DNA of 64,000 nucleotides from Dipylidium caninum (lineage: Eukaryota; Platyhelminthes; Cestoda; Cyclophyllidea; Dipylidiidae): assembly GCA_017562135.1 (NCBI GenBank), contig QEYB01000275.1:72001-136000 (forward strand), in the 5' to 3' direction. The stretch's first letter is position 1. Each line of letters begins with the position of its first letter. Below, piece by piece: positions 1-12,600 of the stretch. Both the position numbers and the translations under genes were made by a program. The notes under the pieces were generated by a model, which had not been told where the DNA came from, searched no databases, and saw nothing but the letters and a program-made list of their open reading frames with translations.

Positions 1-3000
1 GCAGAGCTTGGAAATTAACTTCTTTGCAATTAGAAATCTTAAAAGGGAAAGGTTCTCCTGACACATAGGCAGTCTAAGATGTAAAATGAGCCTTCATGGA
101 CCGAGAACGCAGGCCCTTTTGTGAAAAAAGAGCTAGCGACCAAACCCATTATTTTTTGCGGAAAAGAGGTATTGGTGATAAACAGAACAACTAATTCACT
201 GGAAGAAGTCCAAACATGCCCAAGAGGCCGGCAGGCGTGAAACCCTAGAAAGTTCCCATTGTTACCATTCACATCAGTTCTACTAGAAGGTGTTTTAATC
301 GAGTCACACCGTTGCAACAACTGATACCTCAAAAGGTCTCAAAAAATGTACTTCTCCCCTGAGCCAACAAACATGGAGTTTAGTCACAGGAAGTCTTTTT
401 ATCATTTTCGTCAATTAGTTTAACATTCAGGTTAATTTCCTCACGAATAACGAGAGGGGAACGAGATGTAAGCCTTTCCAGGATGAAAGAACTGATTTGC
501 GCAGACCAAGATGAGTGAATTTTCTGAAGTCAGTCGGCGTCTCAAAGTACTGACGGAAATTAGTAACCTCAGCTAACAAGATTGGGTTATTGGGGGGACG
601 GCTGGAAGATACTCTTTTTATCAGCTGACGCTGCAATGACCGAATGCGAAAATGACTAGCCACCTGCCGAACATTCTTCTGCTTGAAACAAAGACCCCGC
701 TTTTCACTGACACTTATTTCTGTGTTTTTTCTCGAACTACCTCCTTCAGCACGAGAGCGCCAGCCAACGCACCTTAAAAGTTGGTCTCCGAATAGTACGT
801 GTTGGTGGAATAGGCTTGGGCTGGTAGGTCGGGTTGGTGGAAGAAGTGCGCTTTGGAGGTTGTGGCGTATCCAAATCCAACCGGAGGACACCTTCCATGC
901 TCGGCCAGTCGGACACCCTGCCGCGATTGGCTGGTCTGGCTAATGCTCGCAACCATTTAAACTAAACGAAGAAAGGTAAAAAATACGGATTTCACCCTCT
1001 GCCACCTCAAAAACGATGATAGGAGAGAAATGTGATGCCTCGAAGATCTTTGATCTACTGAACGATGAGTAATGAGTCTGCTTCAGGCATTCTGCGCAAA
1101 GTCACCTCCTCGGGGGAACATAACTTGCCGTACCTGTCTTTTATTTTTGTGAACTTCTAGGTTTCACAGTGCATCCACAGAGCACCTGAGTGTAACTAGC
1201 GCCCACCAGGATGAGAAGTAAGTCAAGGATGACGGTGGCGCCACTGTGCACCTGTTGAAGGATATCCAGCGGCATCGCGATTGAGAACTTGTTTACACGC
1301 TTAGAACGCGTCGGCACGGCTCTTAAATACTGCAACGTGGCCAAATAAAATAAGTCGCGTGTTCGAGCAAAATTACAAAGGACAAGTAGCATCGTCCACT
1401 GTCGAATGCCGAATGCAGGGAGTAGGATTGAACAACCCATACCAATTACTGGCGGATTGTTCGTTGCTCTATGGCGGTTTAGCGCAATGCTTTCGGTAAA
1501 CTTTATTCTGTCTGACAAAGGCTTGCGAAGAAGTTAAGCATTGTATAGCGCCTTTAACAGTAACAGGCAAGCGAGAAGCCATGGTGGGTCATCAAATCGT
1601 TACAAAATCCTTTTTGATGTACGTTTGAAGTGTGTGAGATGTTAACACTAATTACTATGTAAAGCGATTTATAGTCGTTCGACATTTTGTAGAATATTTC
1701 CTCGCCTCGTCCGTGGTGTGAGGTCCCTACAACCTGTATAGGAGTCCGAAATTCGGAAATGGGTTTCTTACGCTGGTGTTTAATTCCCTGTTTGATATCC
1801 TACCTGGCAGAAGAATTTTGACTTCAACGTGAATAACAGACGAACCCTACTGAAGCATCGTATAATCAGTAGTGACTGACTGTGGTAAATGGGCAGTGGA
1901 ACGACTCTACTAGTCCTACTGCACAACTGCGGTTTATGCTTTGGAGAAGACATGTAAGTGGTGCAGATTCGCCATTAGGCAATTTCACAACAAATGGTAC
2001 TGAGTGTCATGCAGGCTTCCGTGAAATGGGCAAGAAACCGCGTACGTAGGCTCTGTAGTCTTGATTAGATAAGGTGAGACAAAACGTTGTAGTAAGCTCA
2101 CACAGAGTACATTGATAAAGTGGAGGCTGGGACGAAGCGACAGTGTACGATTGTCTTAAGGTTTTAGGTGGGCCTAACGCTGTTACCAGACGTAGAACAA
2201 ACGTGGAAAAAGAAGGCATTAGTAAATGGTGAATAAGAGAAAATATTTACCTCCAAATGCCTCCCATGAGAATTTGTGAGAACGCGTTCCGTCACAGTCC
2301 GGAGAATGTTTCTATCTAAAGCATGTCAAATGGGTGTAAATATAACTTTTTCCGTTTTTATACCCTAGTCGGGGGTCTCGACTTGTCTTTACAACATGAA
2401 AATCGGGGCATAAAAGCAAGGGTTGAACACCGCGGTGTTACCTATGTTCGAAACAGGCACACACACACACGCATGCTGCGCCACTGGAAAGTAGGGGATG
2501 AACCGCTTGGGCAATAAAAGGCTTACATATCCGCAGTGGAGGGTGCGTTGTTTACAATTCCAACTGCATTAAAAGGGCACTAAAGGGCGATAAAATCTTG
2601 GCCATTTGGCATAATATATAAATACGAACCGACTGTCCTAAACAAAACCCAGGCTTCTGCTCACTTAAAAGTAGAAATTACCCGTGATTCACTAAAGCAC
2701 ACGTCTACATTATTCGTGCCTGAGGCAGGCCGCCTGAGCTAGCGAATGCGGCCTGCCTCGACCGCACCTGTCGAAAAGTCTATCCACTGCGAGTAGGTCG
2801 GCAGGTGTGTATGTCGGTAGGGCTACACAATGATCACTGGCTCAGAACGTACCCTCTGTTCAATTGATATCATGGATGTTTCTTTACCAGACTATAGCAG
2901 TCCGAAGAACCGTGAATATATTGGACACAAAATTAGCTGTGTACAACTGCCAATTTTAAAGATATTCAATGTCCATTCGGTTTTCTGCCTCATCAGTTTG

Positions 3001-3605
3001 GTGTTAAGTTAACCTCAAATCCAAACACAGTTCGAACTAATCATTAACGCAAAAACAAATGCACAGTTACGCAATCAAAAATCTGTTTGCTTCTTCGCGG
3101 CCGGCGAAAGTGCCTCGATTCTCACAAATTCTACATACCATTCGCGTTTGTTTTCGAGCATGCTCACTGCAACATCTTCTATTGTGTTCATTTCCCAACG
3201 CTATCCCATATTCATCCCGAAATGGTCTCCAACAATCGTTCCCCTCTCTCTTCCTTCTGTAACTTAGAGACAAAATACTGCCTGTATAGTACCCCAGTAT
3301 ACTCATGCGATGGTAAATGTGGCAACCAGGGCTGCTGACAGACGCCCTGACTGCAGTCGGTCATGATGCCTTTCCCCCCGGTGGGGAGAGAGTTTTTCCG
3401 TCCCGACCTAAAGTGTACGGTACGCCACCGCATCCCGAGAGGCGAATTCTCAACAACTCAGTTAAAATACAAGTAGCCCACAGGGCCTCCTTTTAGCATC
3501 TTTTTCCAAAGGGTTTGGACTGTGTTGAACAAAGGCGGAGTAATTGCATGCCTCTTGAATAGACCAGTTAGGGAATAAGAACCTAGACGGAAAGGTCTTA
3601 CATAC
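1..3605. other. unassigned region downstream of CEP78 exons
   Basis: This stretch lies 3' of the last recognised CEP78 exon on the minus strand. CEP78 should continue here, because its last visible exon ends in a good donor and the family has a long C-terminal tail after the leucine-rich repeats. I could not recognise those exons: the family's tail is poorly conserved. The open frames here (for example minus 427-891 and 1141-1518) show no family resemblance and have no convincing splice sites. A perfect 12-bp hairpin is at 2722-2759. Confidence 0.5.
2722..2759. repeat. perfect 12-bp inverted repeat (hairpin)
   Basis: GAGGCAGGCCGC at 2722-2733 is exactly complementary to GCGGCCTGCCTC at 2748-2759, with a 14-nt loop. 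It stands out as GC-rich in AT-richer surroundings. It is not followed by a T-run. It may be the end of a dispersed repeat; the function is unknown. Confidence 0.6.
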
Positions 3606-6600
3606 CCATCTTCTTATTCCGCCTCAGGTCGACGACTCCCAAGGTGCGATTGCCGCCTCCTTCGCCGTGGTCCCTGTTGCCCTTGACAGGTGGCTTCAGA
3701 AGGTCCAACCACGCCTGGCCGGCTTGGTCGCCCAGACCGCAGTTCTGGAGATCGATGGCCTTAACCCACTTATCGTCGCGCAAGGCTTCGCAGAGCAGTT
3801 TTGAGCCATTGTTGCCTATCTGTGTGTTGTCATTCAGGGTCAGCCGTCGGATGCCACCCATTGTGTCAAGATTGGGTATTTGGTAGCGCAAAGAGTCCTT
3901 CCACATCTCCCCTTGGCGTTGTAGTGCGTGAACCTATAGATGGAAAAATCAGCGAAATATACCGTTGGGAGAGGTGTGGACTCTACTAAAAACGCCACCC
4001 TCTGATATATCTTCAATCTGGGAATAGCGCCGAACCAATCAGCCTTGACAGAGTGGGCGCAACGTGATGCTGCCAGAGATGTCCATTGGTGATGTTTGAG
4101 ACAAATTAATGGTAGAACTAAATGAATAAAGTGCTCTTTTTATCTCTTCCCTTTATCGCCCACTTTCTTCATGACAAATGTACGCCCCACAAGCAACGAA
4201 AGTATTTGTAAGAAACAATTAGAAACACGTTAGAGCAGTGAGTTTACGCATGAGCGACTCCTAATTTAAACCCATCAAATCGGGATAAAATACACTTCTT
4301 CCATTGGACGAAGCAAGATGTTTGCGAATCTTATTTCCGAGTAATTGGTTTCAATTCACCGATCGCAGAAGAAGGAAGCAAAAATGATCCCAAGACAGCA
4401 AGGAGTCTTATGCTCCCCGAGCAATCTTTTCATAGCAAAGAATTCCTATAGCGACGGAGGATTTCTTTTCATTGTTTCGAAAATTCTAAATCAACTCTAT
4501 GATGAAAGTTTGCCATTTGCTCCCTACTGGCTGGCTAGGAGACGGAACAAAAGAAGCTCTAATTAATAGTTCGAGATCAGCCTGCAAATTGGCTGAACCT
4601 CCGATGTAAGTGGAAGTCCTTGAGAGAAGAGTCATAGAGTAGAGGTTCCTCTTTTGAAAACGCCTCAGGGAAGATACCTCATTCGTGAGATGAGGAGAAG
4701 ACTGTTGTGTGGCGGAGCAAAACAACTATTGGAAAGGAATTCCATTTGCACTGTATCGTCCGAGGATAGGTTCTTTTAGCGCGCTTGGAGTTAATGTGAC
4801 ATTGGCAAGAATTTTCCCCTCTATTTAATTTTCTCCATCCTCAGCCTGGTCTCCAAATCAAGTTGTGGACATTTGACCCTTTTGCACATTATCAACAAGC
4901 TATCATACGGCTTGATGCCGATAGCTGCAGCTTCCGAGGGGGGAGGGGGGGAGAAGGGGCTGGGGGAGGAAGAAAACAGGTCTCCCCACCTAGAGCAGGA
5001 AATCACCTGAGAACCTATTGCCTCCTGTTGACTAGATGGGCGTTTCACGACTCCTGGCCCTCAGACACACCGTTATCAGACCCGAAGAGGAATTCACTTA
5101 GTATCAGATAGAATACTGCGGCGTGCATAACGCCAGCGAATGGCGATTGCACGACCCGTAAAATAGAAGACTTGAAGTGTGAACGTTTGCAAAAGCAGTT
5201 CTCGTTAGCCCGATACCTCCACTGGGCAAACATCAGACTTCTGACTTTGTCCGACGAAAATGTTTGAAATGTCGAGTAATGCAGGCAACGTTTCATTGGG
5301 ATTTCCTTTCCTCCGGCGCCTGATGAGATGGGTGAGAATACGCAGCCAACGATTCTACTGACTGCGGTTCTAAGGGAAGTGTTATTGATGGAATCATAGT
5401 GACGTAGTTTTTCATCTAAATGCTTCTTCGAAAAGGTTCACAAGCGCACGTTATGGATGTATGAAAATTTGAGAGTTTTCTTCAACAATTTTGACGTTGA
5501 CATGCAATAATGTTTGGGCGACGTAGCCGAGACGATAAGAACGTTGTAGAGCAATGTGAACTTGAAAATAGAACTTCCTTTATTGAAGTGTGTAAACGAG
5601 TGTCCACAGTTGAGCCAAATTAACTAATATTCTTTTAACGCGTTGACGCGCATTTCATTTGCCTGGCGAAGGAAAAATGATATTCATAAGTACAGCACGG
5701 CGATGTGATAATGAATAAGCCTTGAATATAGACCCTCAACCAAATCCCACGCGTTTGGGCGTTGAGATCATCGGTGGGACAGGTCGATAGCTGGTAAGAA
5801 GGAAGCGGAGACAACAACTGGGCACGTGAGAGGGACGTCTGCGGGATGCTGCAACTTTTTCAGTGTTACTGACATCCAGCACAACTACACTCAAAATCGC
5901 AGAAGTTACAAGGGACTTTGGAGAGCACAGTTCAAAAAATCCCTACGTGGGAGTAGCAGATCTCGATTGTCTGCCAGAAGGAAACAACGATCTGAAATGT
6001 AGTGCTTCTTTGTTAACTAGACCGAAGCCAAAGTTCAGACAATCGCTAACAAATAGGGTTAACTGCATGCCTGCGCCATCAGCCCCCCGTTACGCATTAA
6101 GACGCATCAAAGAGTGTTTTTACAAGCCACCTACGCTTTATTACTAAACGCTCGCCGATAAAAATACATCAAGCACTAATTTTGCATTTGGCAACTGCGT
6201 TTTCGGGCCCAATACAGGTAATCCTCATTACTTCGATTATGCATTACTTTGCCGCATAATTCAGGGGAAACTTACGAGATGCAGTTCTTAAATGTTGCAG
6301 CTGATTTTTTACAGAAAGCTTCTGATCGTCTACGTTAAGGGAAATGGTGAAAACTCTGGGTGTGGGTAGAAGTACCCACATGAGACGTGATTTCGTGGCA
6401 CCGATTTGGTATGTAATGTCCGCTTACAATCGACGGTGATGCAAGAGTCTAAACAAACAATAATCCTTCCAAAACTCATTCAATTATCGACCAAAGTTTT
6501 GTGGCTGTAAGTGCTGCAAGCCTCTTCGACGTCTAGTGCATATAGAATGTGACCGCTACACATTTCTCCACAAACATTTAAGTAGGTGGATTCAAAAATA

Positions 6601-9600
6601 GTGTCGTCCACTCTAGGCATATTTGGGTAACACTTTCAATTAGTAGACAGATATGACACTCCCAATGCAACCACGGACAACATTAAGCAATTAAACCCAC
6701 TCCACTCCACTCCACTTCAACTTCTCTCTTGACCTCTTATCTGAAATAATCGCTATTGCAGAAGTTTAGAAACCTCTTTCCTCTTCTCCTTCATCTTCCT
6801 CTTCAACTTGCCATTATTCTTCATCGTAAAAAGTGCAACCGGTATATCACAAAGCGACTGATCATGTGACGGTCCTAGACAGGCACGACTCTTACAACTG
6901 CACTTTCAGTAGCATACACACCTTCCTAGGAGAGCACAAAAAGTTCAAGTTGGTTTTTGCAACAGCCTCGTTAAATGGAGATCATCTGATGCTTCAACCG
7001 GAAGAGGAGATGGGAAAAAAGAGGGAAAGGGGGATGAGGTTATACTATTAGCCGCTTAAGTGAGACACCAGCATGATTGTCATAGTGTGTAGTCAAAGCC
7101 GGAAGAGGACTGGATGACGCGCCTCTGGCTCTGCCTGACCTACCACAAGGCAGTGATAGCCAGGCACTGACTTCCGCTTAGACCTTGTCGGGACGAAGTA
7201 GCACAGTAGGGTTAACAAAGTGTGCACGGAGACCTAAGGGGTGCTGCATCATTCTTCCTCTTCGACCTACACGAGAGTCGAACTGAGGTATCACTGTAGA
7301 GATCCCCTGATAGAATCGTTGCAAGCCAATCCTTTTAGCGGGTGAAACACTGACAGCTTTAACAAAATTTATTTTTCCTTACAATTGGCCTCCTGTTGAT
7401 GTTCGAAAGCTCTTGCCAGGATGGTACAAGATACTTCTCTTTCGGGATTTACCACCTTAACTTTTACTTATGCAGTAAAAATAGCATTTGTATGCCGCCT
7501 TCTGTGAAAAAAAATCGAAAGTCCGAGCCTCTTTGCCAAAACAGCTCGGGCCTGTTTTGTCAGTAGAAAGCAGACATCAAACGAACGGATTTAGCTAGCA
7601 ATTTATTATATGTCCAAATTATGTTGAATTCTTTCCTACTTGTCAAGTTTTTGAACGAAGGACTATTAAGCGCAATGATTTCAATACCCTCCAATGTGAC
7701 ACCACGAAAGATATCCTCACCGGGTGGTGTTTTTTCGCTGCATTCCATTCTATAACAATGCGGAGAGCAAGTTCCATTATTCGCTTATTTAAGGCAACCA
7801 CCGCGAATTTTATTGCTATCCGATGTGTCCCGCCTGCCAACGAGCAAGAGGGAGAAGTATAAATTTGAATTCCCTAAAACCAACCTTTGCAGCACGCGGT
7901 TAATAACTCTTGTCACGCTGAGCCAATCTGTCTTCGGAGCCGGCAGACCAGCCAAAGTATCGCAAATATCGTAACATATTTGTCATTCAAACCTAAATGT
8001 GTCTGCGCCAAATAGATTTTTATGGTTAATTAAGCACAAGATTATGTTTCGTTTGTGGAGCACTCACACGTACTTTTAACGAGCGTTCATATTGCCAGGG
8101 GTTCTCACTCATTGGTCATTTTGCGAGAAGCCATTGTCAAAAACGTGGTTACAATACGATATGTAAAGTGCGTCACCTCTGAGTATAGTTATTTGAGGGA
8201 ATCTTTTGTGTCTGTAGATAGACCTCTTACAAATCTAGGGTATTTTTGGTTTTACACTCTCAATTTATTTGCGTATGAACAATTTGACTTCTGATTGGTG
8301 AATTGGTGGTTGACCAATCAGTCGCGAATAAAGAAGTTGGATATAATAAACCCCGCCACAGCCACCGCACTAAGGTCGCAAATGAGAACAATTATAGATG
8401 AGTGAGTTATTTTTCTATCTCTTTTTACTTATACCCTCGAATAGATCATTGCCTTGAGGTCTTAATCGCCTTACCTGGTGTGGACCTTGCCAACCGCCAT
8501 CTCCATCTTACCTATGTATCACGTAGATCGTAATAAACAGCTGCCCCGTTGTATTAACCTTGCGATGGTGAAAATGCTTAATGCGATGTGTGCAGTCATT
8601 GCAAAAGCGCCTTCTCCAAAATTCAGGGATTCACTCAGAGGGAAAGGTGCCCAGTCATAGATAGCCTCTACACCACAAGTGTTGTCAATACCCTGTCACC
8701 CGCGTCTCCCGTTCCCGACTTCGTTACGTGGAAAGGAGTTAGTAATATCGTTCTGTAAGGTTACCTTGCACGGAAGTTTCTCTTGTTTCCTTACTTCCCC
8801 CCACAATACATTCTCCTGAGGCTGTCGAGAGCAGTCATGGCAATGGGTCGTGTATGGGCTTGAGGCGAGCGGTGGAGTATTATTTTGACCCCGAGTCTAA
8901 ATACTTCCTAAAAGCAAACTAATGCTGGCTATAAGGACCCAGAGAGGAAAGGAGGCAAAGAGTGGAAGTGAAATAGCCGCTTATCTGGAGAAGAAGTGAC
9001 TTAGTTATTTATTAACTTTAATGCTGGTGTGACAATGCCAATAAGGCAAAATAGTTGGAATTTGTAAGAGGCTGATGCTTCCTCCTGGGGAGAGAATGCC
9101 AGTTTTTATGGGACTTCGGCTCATAAGATGAAAGGTAGACTGCAACTGACCGATCGATCGATGTAATGAAAGTTGAAAATCCACCATTGTGAACCATGTG
9201 TAACTGGCCAATGCGATGTGCAGTTTTATGGCATCTCAGTACGTGTTTCTCATGAATAACTTACAAGACAACGAAACTCACTTTATTTGGCTAAGTCCAG
9301 CAAAAATGCCACACACTCCTTGACGGTGCTTCCCTACTGAAACAATGCTTTCATAGGCCATCTTTACACTTCCTAACCTTATTCCGCTCGCAGAAAATCG
9401 GCCGCGATGTGGTCAGCAGATGAGGCTAACAGATTTGGGCATGGCACGGATACACCTGTCAGAGTCCCCACTATCTGATTGTGGGTCGCTCGGTGAGAGA
9501 GTCGACAAATCTGAGGCATAAAGGCTGATTAAAGGACGGTTGATTATAAATTTGGATTGCGCTGTAAAAACCTAGCATGATTTTCAGTGCCGAGCACTGT

Positions 9601-12600
9601 ATTGGTGGTAGGAAATATACCATTTTTTCCATTTTCATCACACCGAGCTCAATCAAAGTAAGTTTTGGGTATTGTCGCCTTGTCTGTTCACGACTTATTA
9701 GTGAAATTAAGTTCTCTACCGCAAAGCACAATTCAACCTCCCAATGGCCAGGTAGAAAGTGAGTGTAATTTTTCTGAACGTGATAGAAAATGTAACGGTT
9801 CATTGATGCCTTGCGCCAACAAATGAAGTTAGAATTGGTGAAACTCTGACGGATAATTTGGAGAAGAGGTTAGATGAACCAGAATTATCACGGCTTTTCT
9901 TTAAAACGGAGCCATGAACTTCAGTCCCTCGGACCAGAGAAGTTTCCTCCAAGTTAGATTGTTACAGTTTAGTGAACAACAAGTGTTCGCCTCTTTCCCG
10001 ACTTAAGTTGACTGACCGAAGTGTACGTACCTTCAGAATCTCTATAATGGCGCCTTTTGAAGGCACCTAACCATTGATGATTTAGCATTGGAATATACAG
10101 ACGTAGAGTGGAAACGAGAGCAAAAATAGAAAGTTAATGCTTCTTGCCAACAGATACCTTCTACTCACTTAGCGCTATATCCTCTTATTAAAATTATTCA
10201 ACGTAGACACTACGGCTAATCAGACCATCAATCTGCCACGTGGGAAGGTTATCTACCGGCACGAAGGTCCAGTGGTTCTGCCTCCTGACAGCCATGATGC
10301 CCCAGACCACTTAGAAGAGGGTCCCTTTCTTGCTATTATTGCTATCGGCAGCCTCTTTCTCCTCTTGACGGTAACATTACTCGCAACCAGTCTGGTATTT
10401 CTCCGTCGACAAAAACGTCAAGAATGTCGCCTTCGACGTGACGTTAGTGCCGGTAGCGGAATCGCTCAAAACAACACAGCCGGGATCGGCAGCAATTTCT
10501 TCGTGAATCCAAAGGGCGAATGGCGTTGCAGCTTGGATTCTGATAGCTATGAGGACATTTCGGATATCTCCGTGGAAGTGGAAGTTGAAGAGGAAGAAGA
10601 TAACATGGTAAAAGGGGGACCATCTTCACGCGGGTGGGTCTACACCAATCCTCGTCTCTGCTCGAAACACTCGCAAATAACAAGGATCGACGGATGGATA
10701 AATAAGACGTCTTCATTCATATATGACTTATAGTAAAGAATCATAAAAGTACAACTAAAGTCCTTGGGTAATTTCTGGCCCAAATGAAACTTGTTCTCCC
10801 CTACCCTTTACAAGTCTTAACCATTTTCATTGAGAATACAACCCACACTCTCTGATGTATAGAGGCATAATGCCTCGGACAAAGACTTGGCGACTCATAC
10901 CAGAAATGACTTTATGGGCTAAAAAGTCTGGAACTATGTAGGTTTCTTATTTGAGTCAGTGTAGCTGGCAATAGGTTTGAGAATTAAAGAAATGCCACAA
11001 TTTTCCGTTCTTTGTACCCTTTAGTGCCTGCAACCAGTCAGTGGAATGCAAAGTGCCGCCGCCTAAGCCACCTGACCTGGTGACTACCACAGGGGAAAAG
11101 TAGCTAGATATTGGAAAATAGGAAGGGTGAAATCTCCCTTTGAGCAGTATATCCTTAATAAAACGTGTCGACACTCGAAGCAAAATCGAAAGGGAATAGG
11201 AGGCATCATGGCCTCGGCAATTTGGATGCCAGTCATCTGAAGGCTATTAGGTCTGCCTGCGCAACTCACTCTCATCCCTACCGGAGACAAATGGGCGGCC
11301 ATGAGATTGGCAACTTCAGTATCTTTTTCGTAGTAAGGGGATCAAAGCTTATTTCTGTCCCTTTAATGAAGCGGCCGAAATGCCTATCCCAAAGCGGCTG
11401 TTGATAATTTTCCGTATCTGTTGATAAATACAACTTAGGACTCTTATTTTCCTAAACACCAGCGCCACTTAGCCAAATATGCTGTAGGCGTTAAGTTAGG
11501 CACAAACTCATCAACGTCATCACCGCGTGTTTGGGCAAATGCAAAATCTGAAAGAGCAGTACTAGCATCATAGGCGAATGGGTAAAGTAATGAGTAAATG
11601 AAAATTGGCAGTTTTTCACTTAAGGATAAACCATTATGACAGGATGATCATATAGTGTTACAAAGGAAAGGAGAGAAAACATAATACTGGCAGGTCAAAT
11701 CAACTCTATATGGGTGCTGTGGTAGTATTGGGGGAAGGAGGCGTCGAAGAGCTCCACAAAACGCCAATTGGCTACAAGAGCCTGGTGAATAAACGAGTGA
11801 AGTGAATCAATAATGACATGTGTTACGTTTAACTTGTTAGACCATCAATCAAGTTAGTCTTCAACTGATGGGACAGGAGATTTTCCCACAATGCCCATAC
11901 ACATTTGCCCTCCTGCCCCCACTAAGGAAGATGGATGTGAGTAACACACACTAGCTGACACTAATGATTTAAGGTAGGATAATTAAGCACTTAATAAAGT
12001 TGAACTCTATTTTCCTAAAAGTCTTCTGCACTAAGCACTATGATTTGATAAACGAAGATTGATAGTAGCAGAAGCTGATCTTCTCGTCCCTGATGTATAA
12101 TTCTTCCAACACTCAGTCACATTCGAGATGGGGGCAGCGTGAGTGAGAGGTGAGTGGTGTAGAAGTTTTACTTCTAGAAAGGCGTAGAAATTTAATTACA
12201 GGTTTCATGGAGAAGATGACTGCGCCACGCCTACTTTGAGTGTGGCAGGGCACAAGCCCTGAAGCTAGATGAAATCGCCTTCCTCCCCCCTGAGCAGTTA
12301 AATGAGTTTAGAACAAAGTGGCTTTCCACCAACCTCAGATGCCTAAACCGCCAAGGGAAATTAAATTTTCCCCCCATTAAACGTAAACGGAGTTTGAACG
12401 TGTCAGCCTCAATCTTCAAATCATGCCTACTATAAGATGGCTATAACGAGGCGAATAAATTCTTCGTGCGGAGGAAGGTAAGAACATAACAAAGCCGAAG
12501 CGAAGCTTATTTGTTCACATGTCCTACTACAACAAGCTCATATGCGTTTCATTTTACATACAGGTCACTGAGGATTGTATTCAGTCTCATCATTAGGCGA

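Noticed and set aside
7070..7320. Possible tRNA-derived SINE (gttcgactctc on the minus strand)
   Set aside because: Only a loose B-box match; no A box at the right distance, no tail, and no second copy seen in the window.
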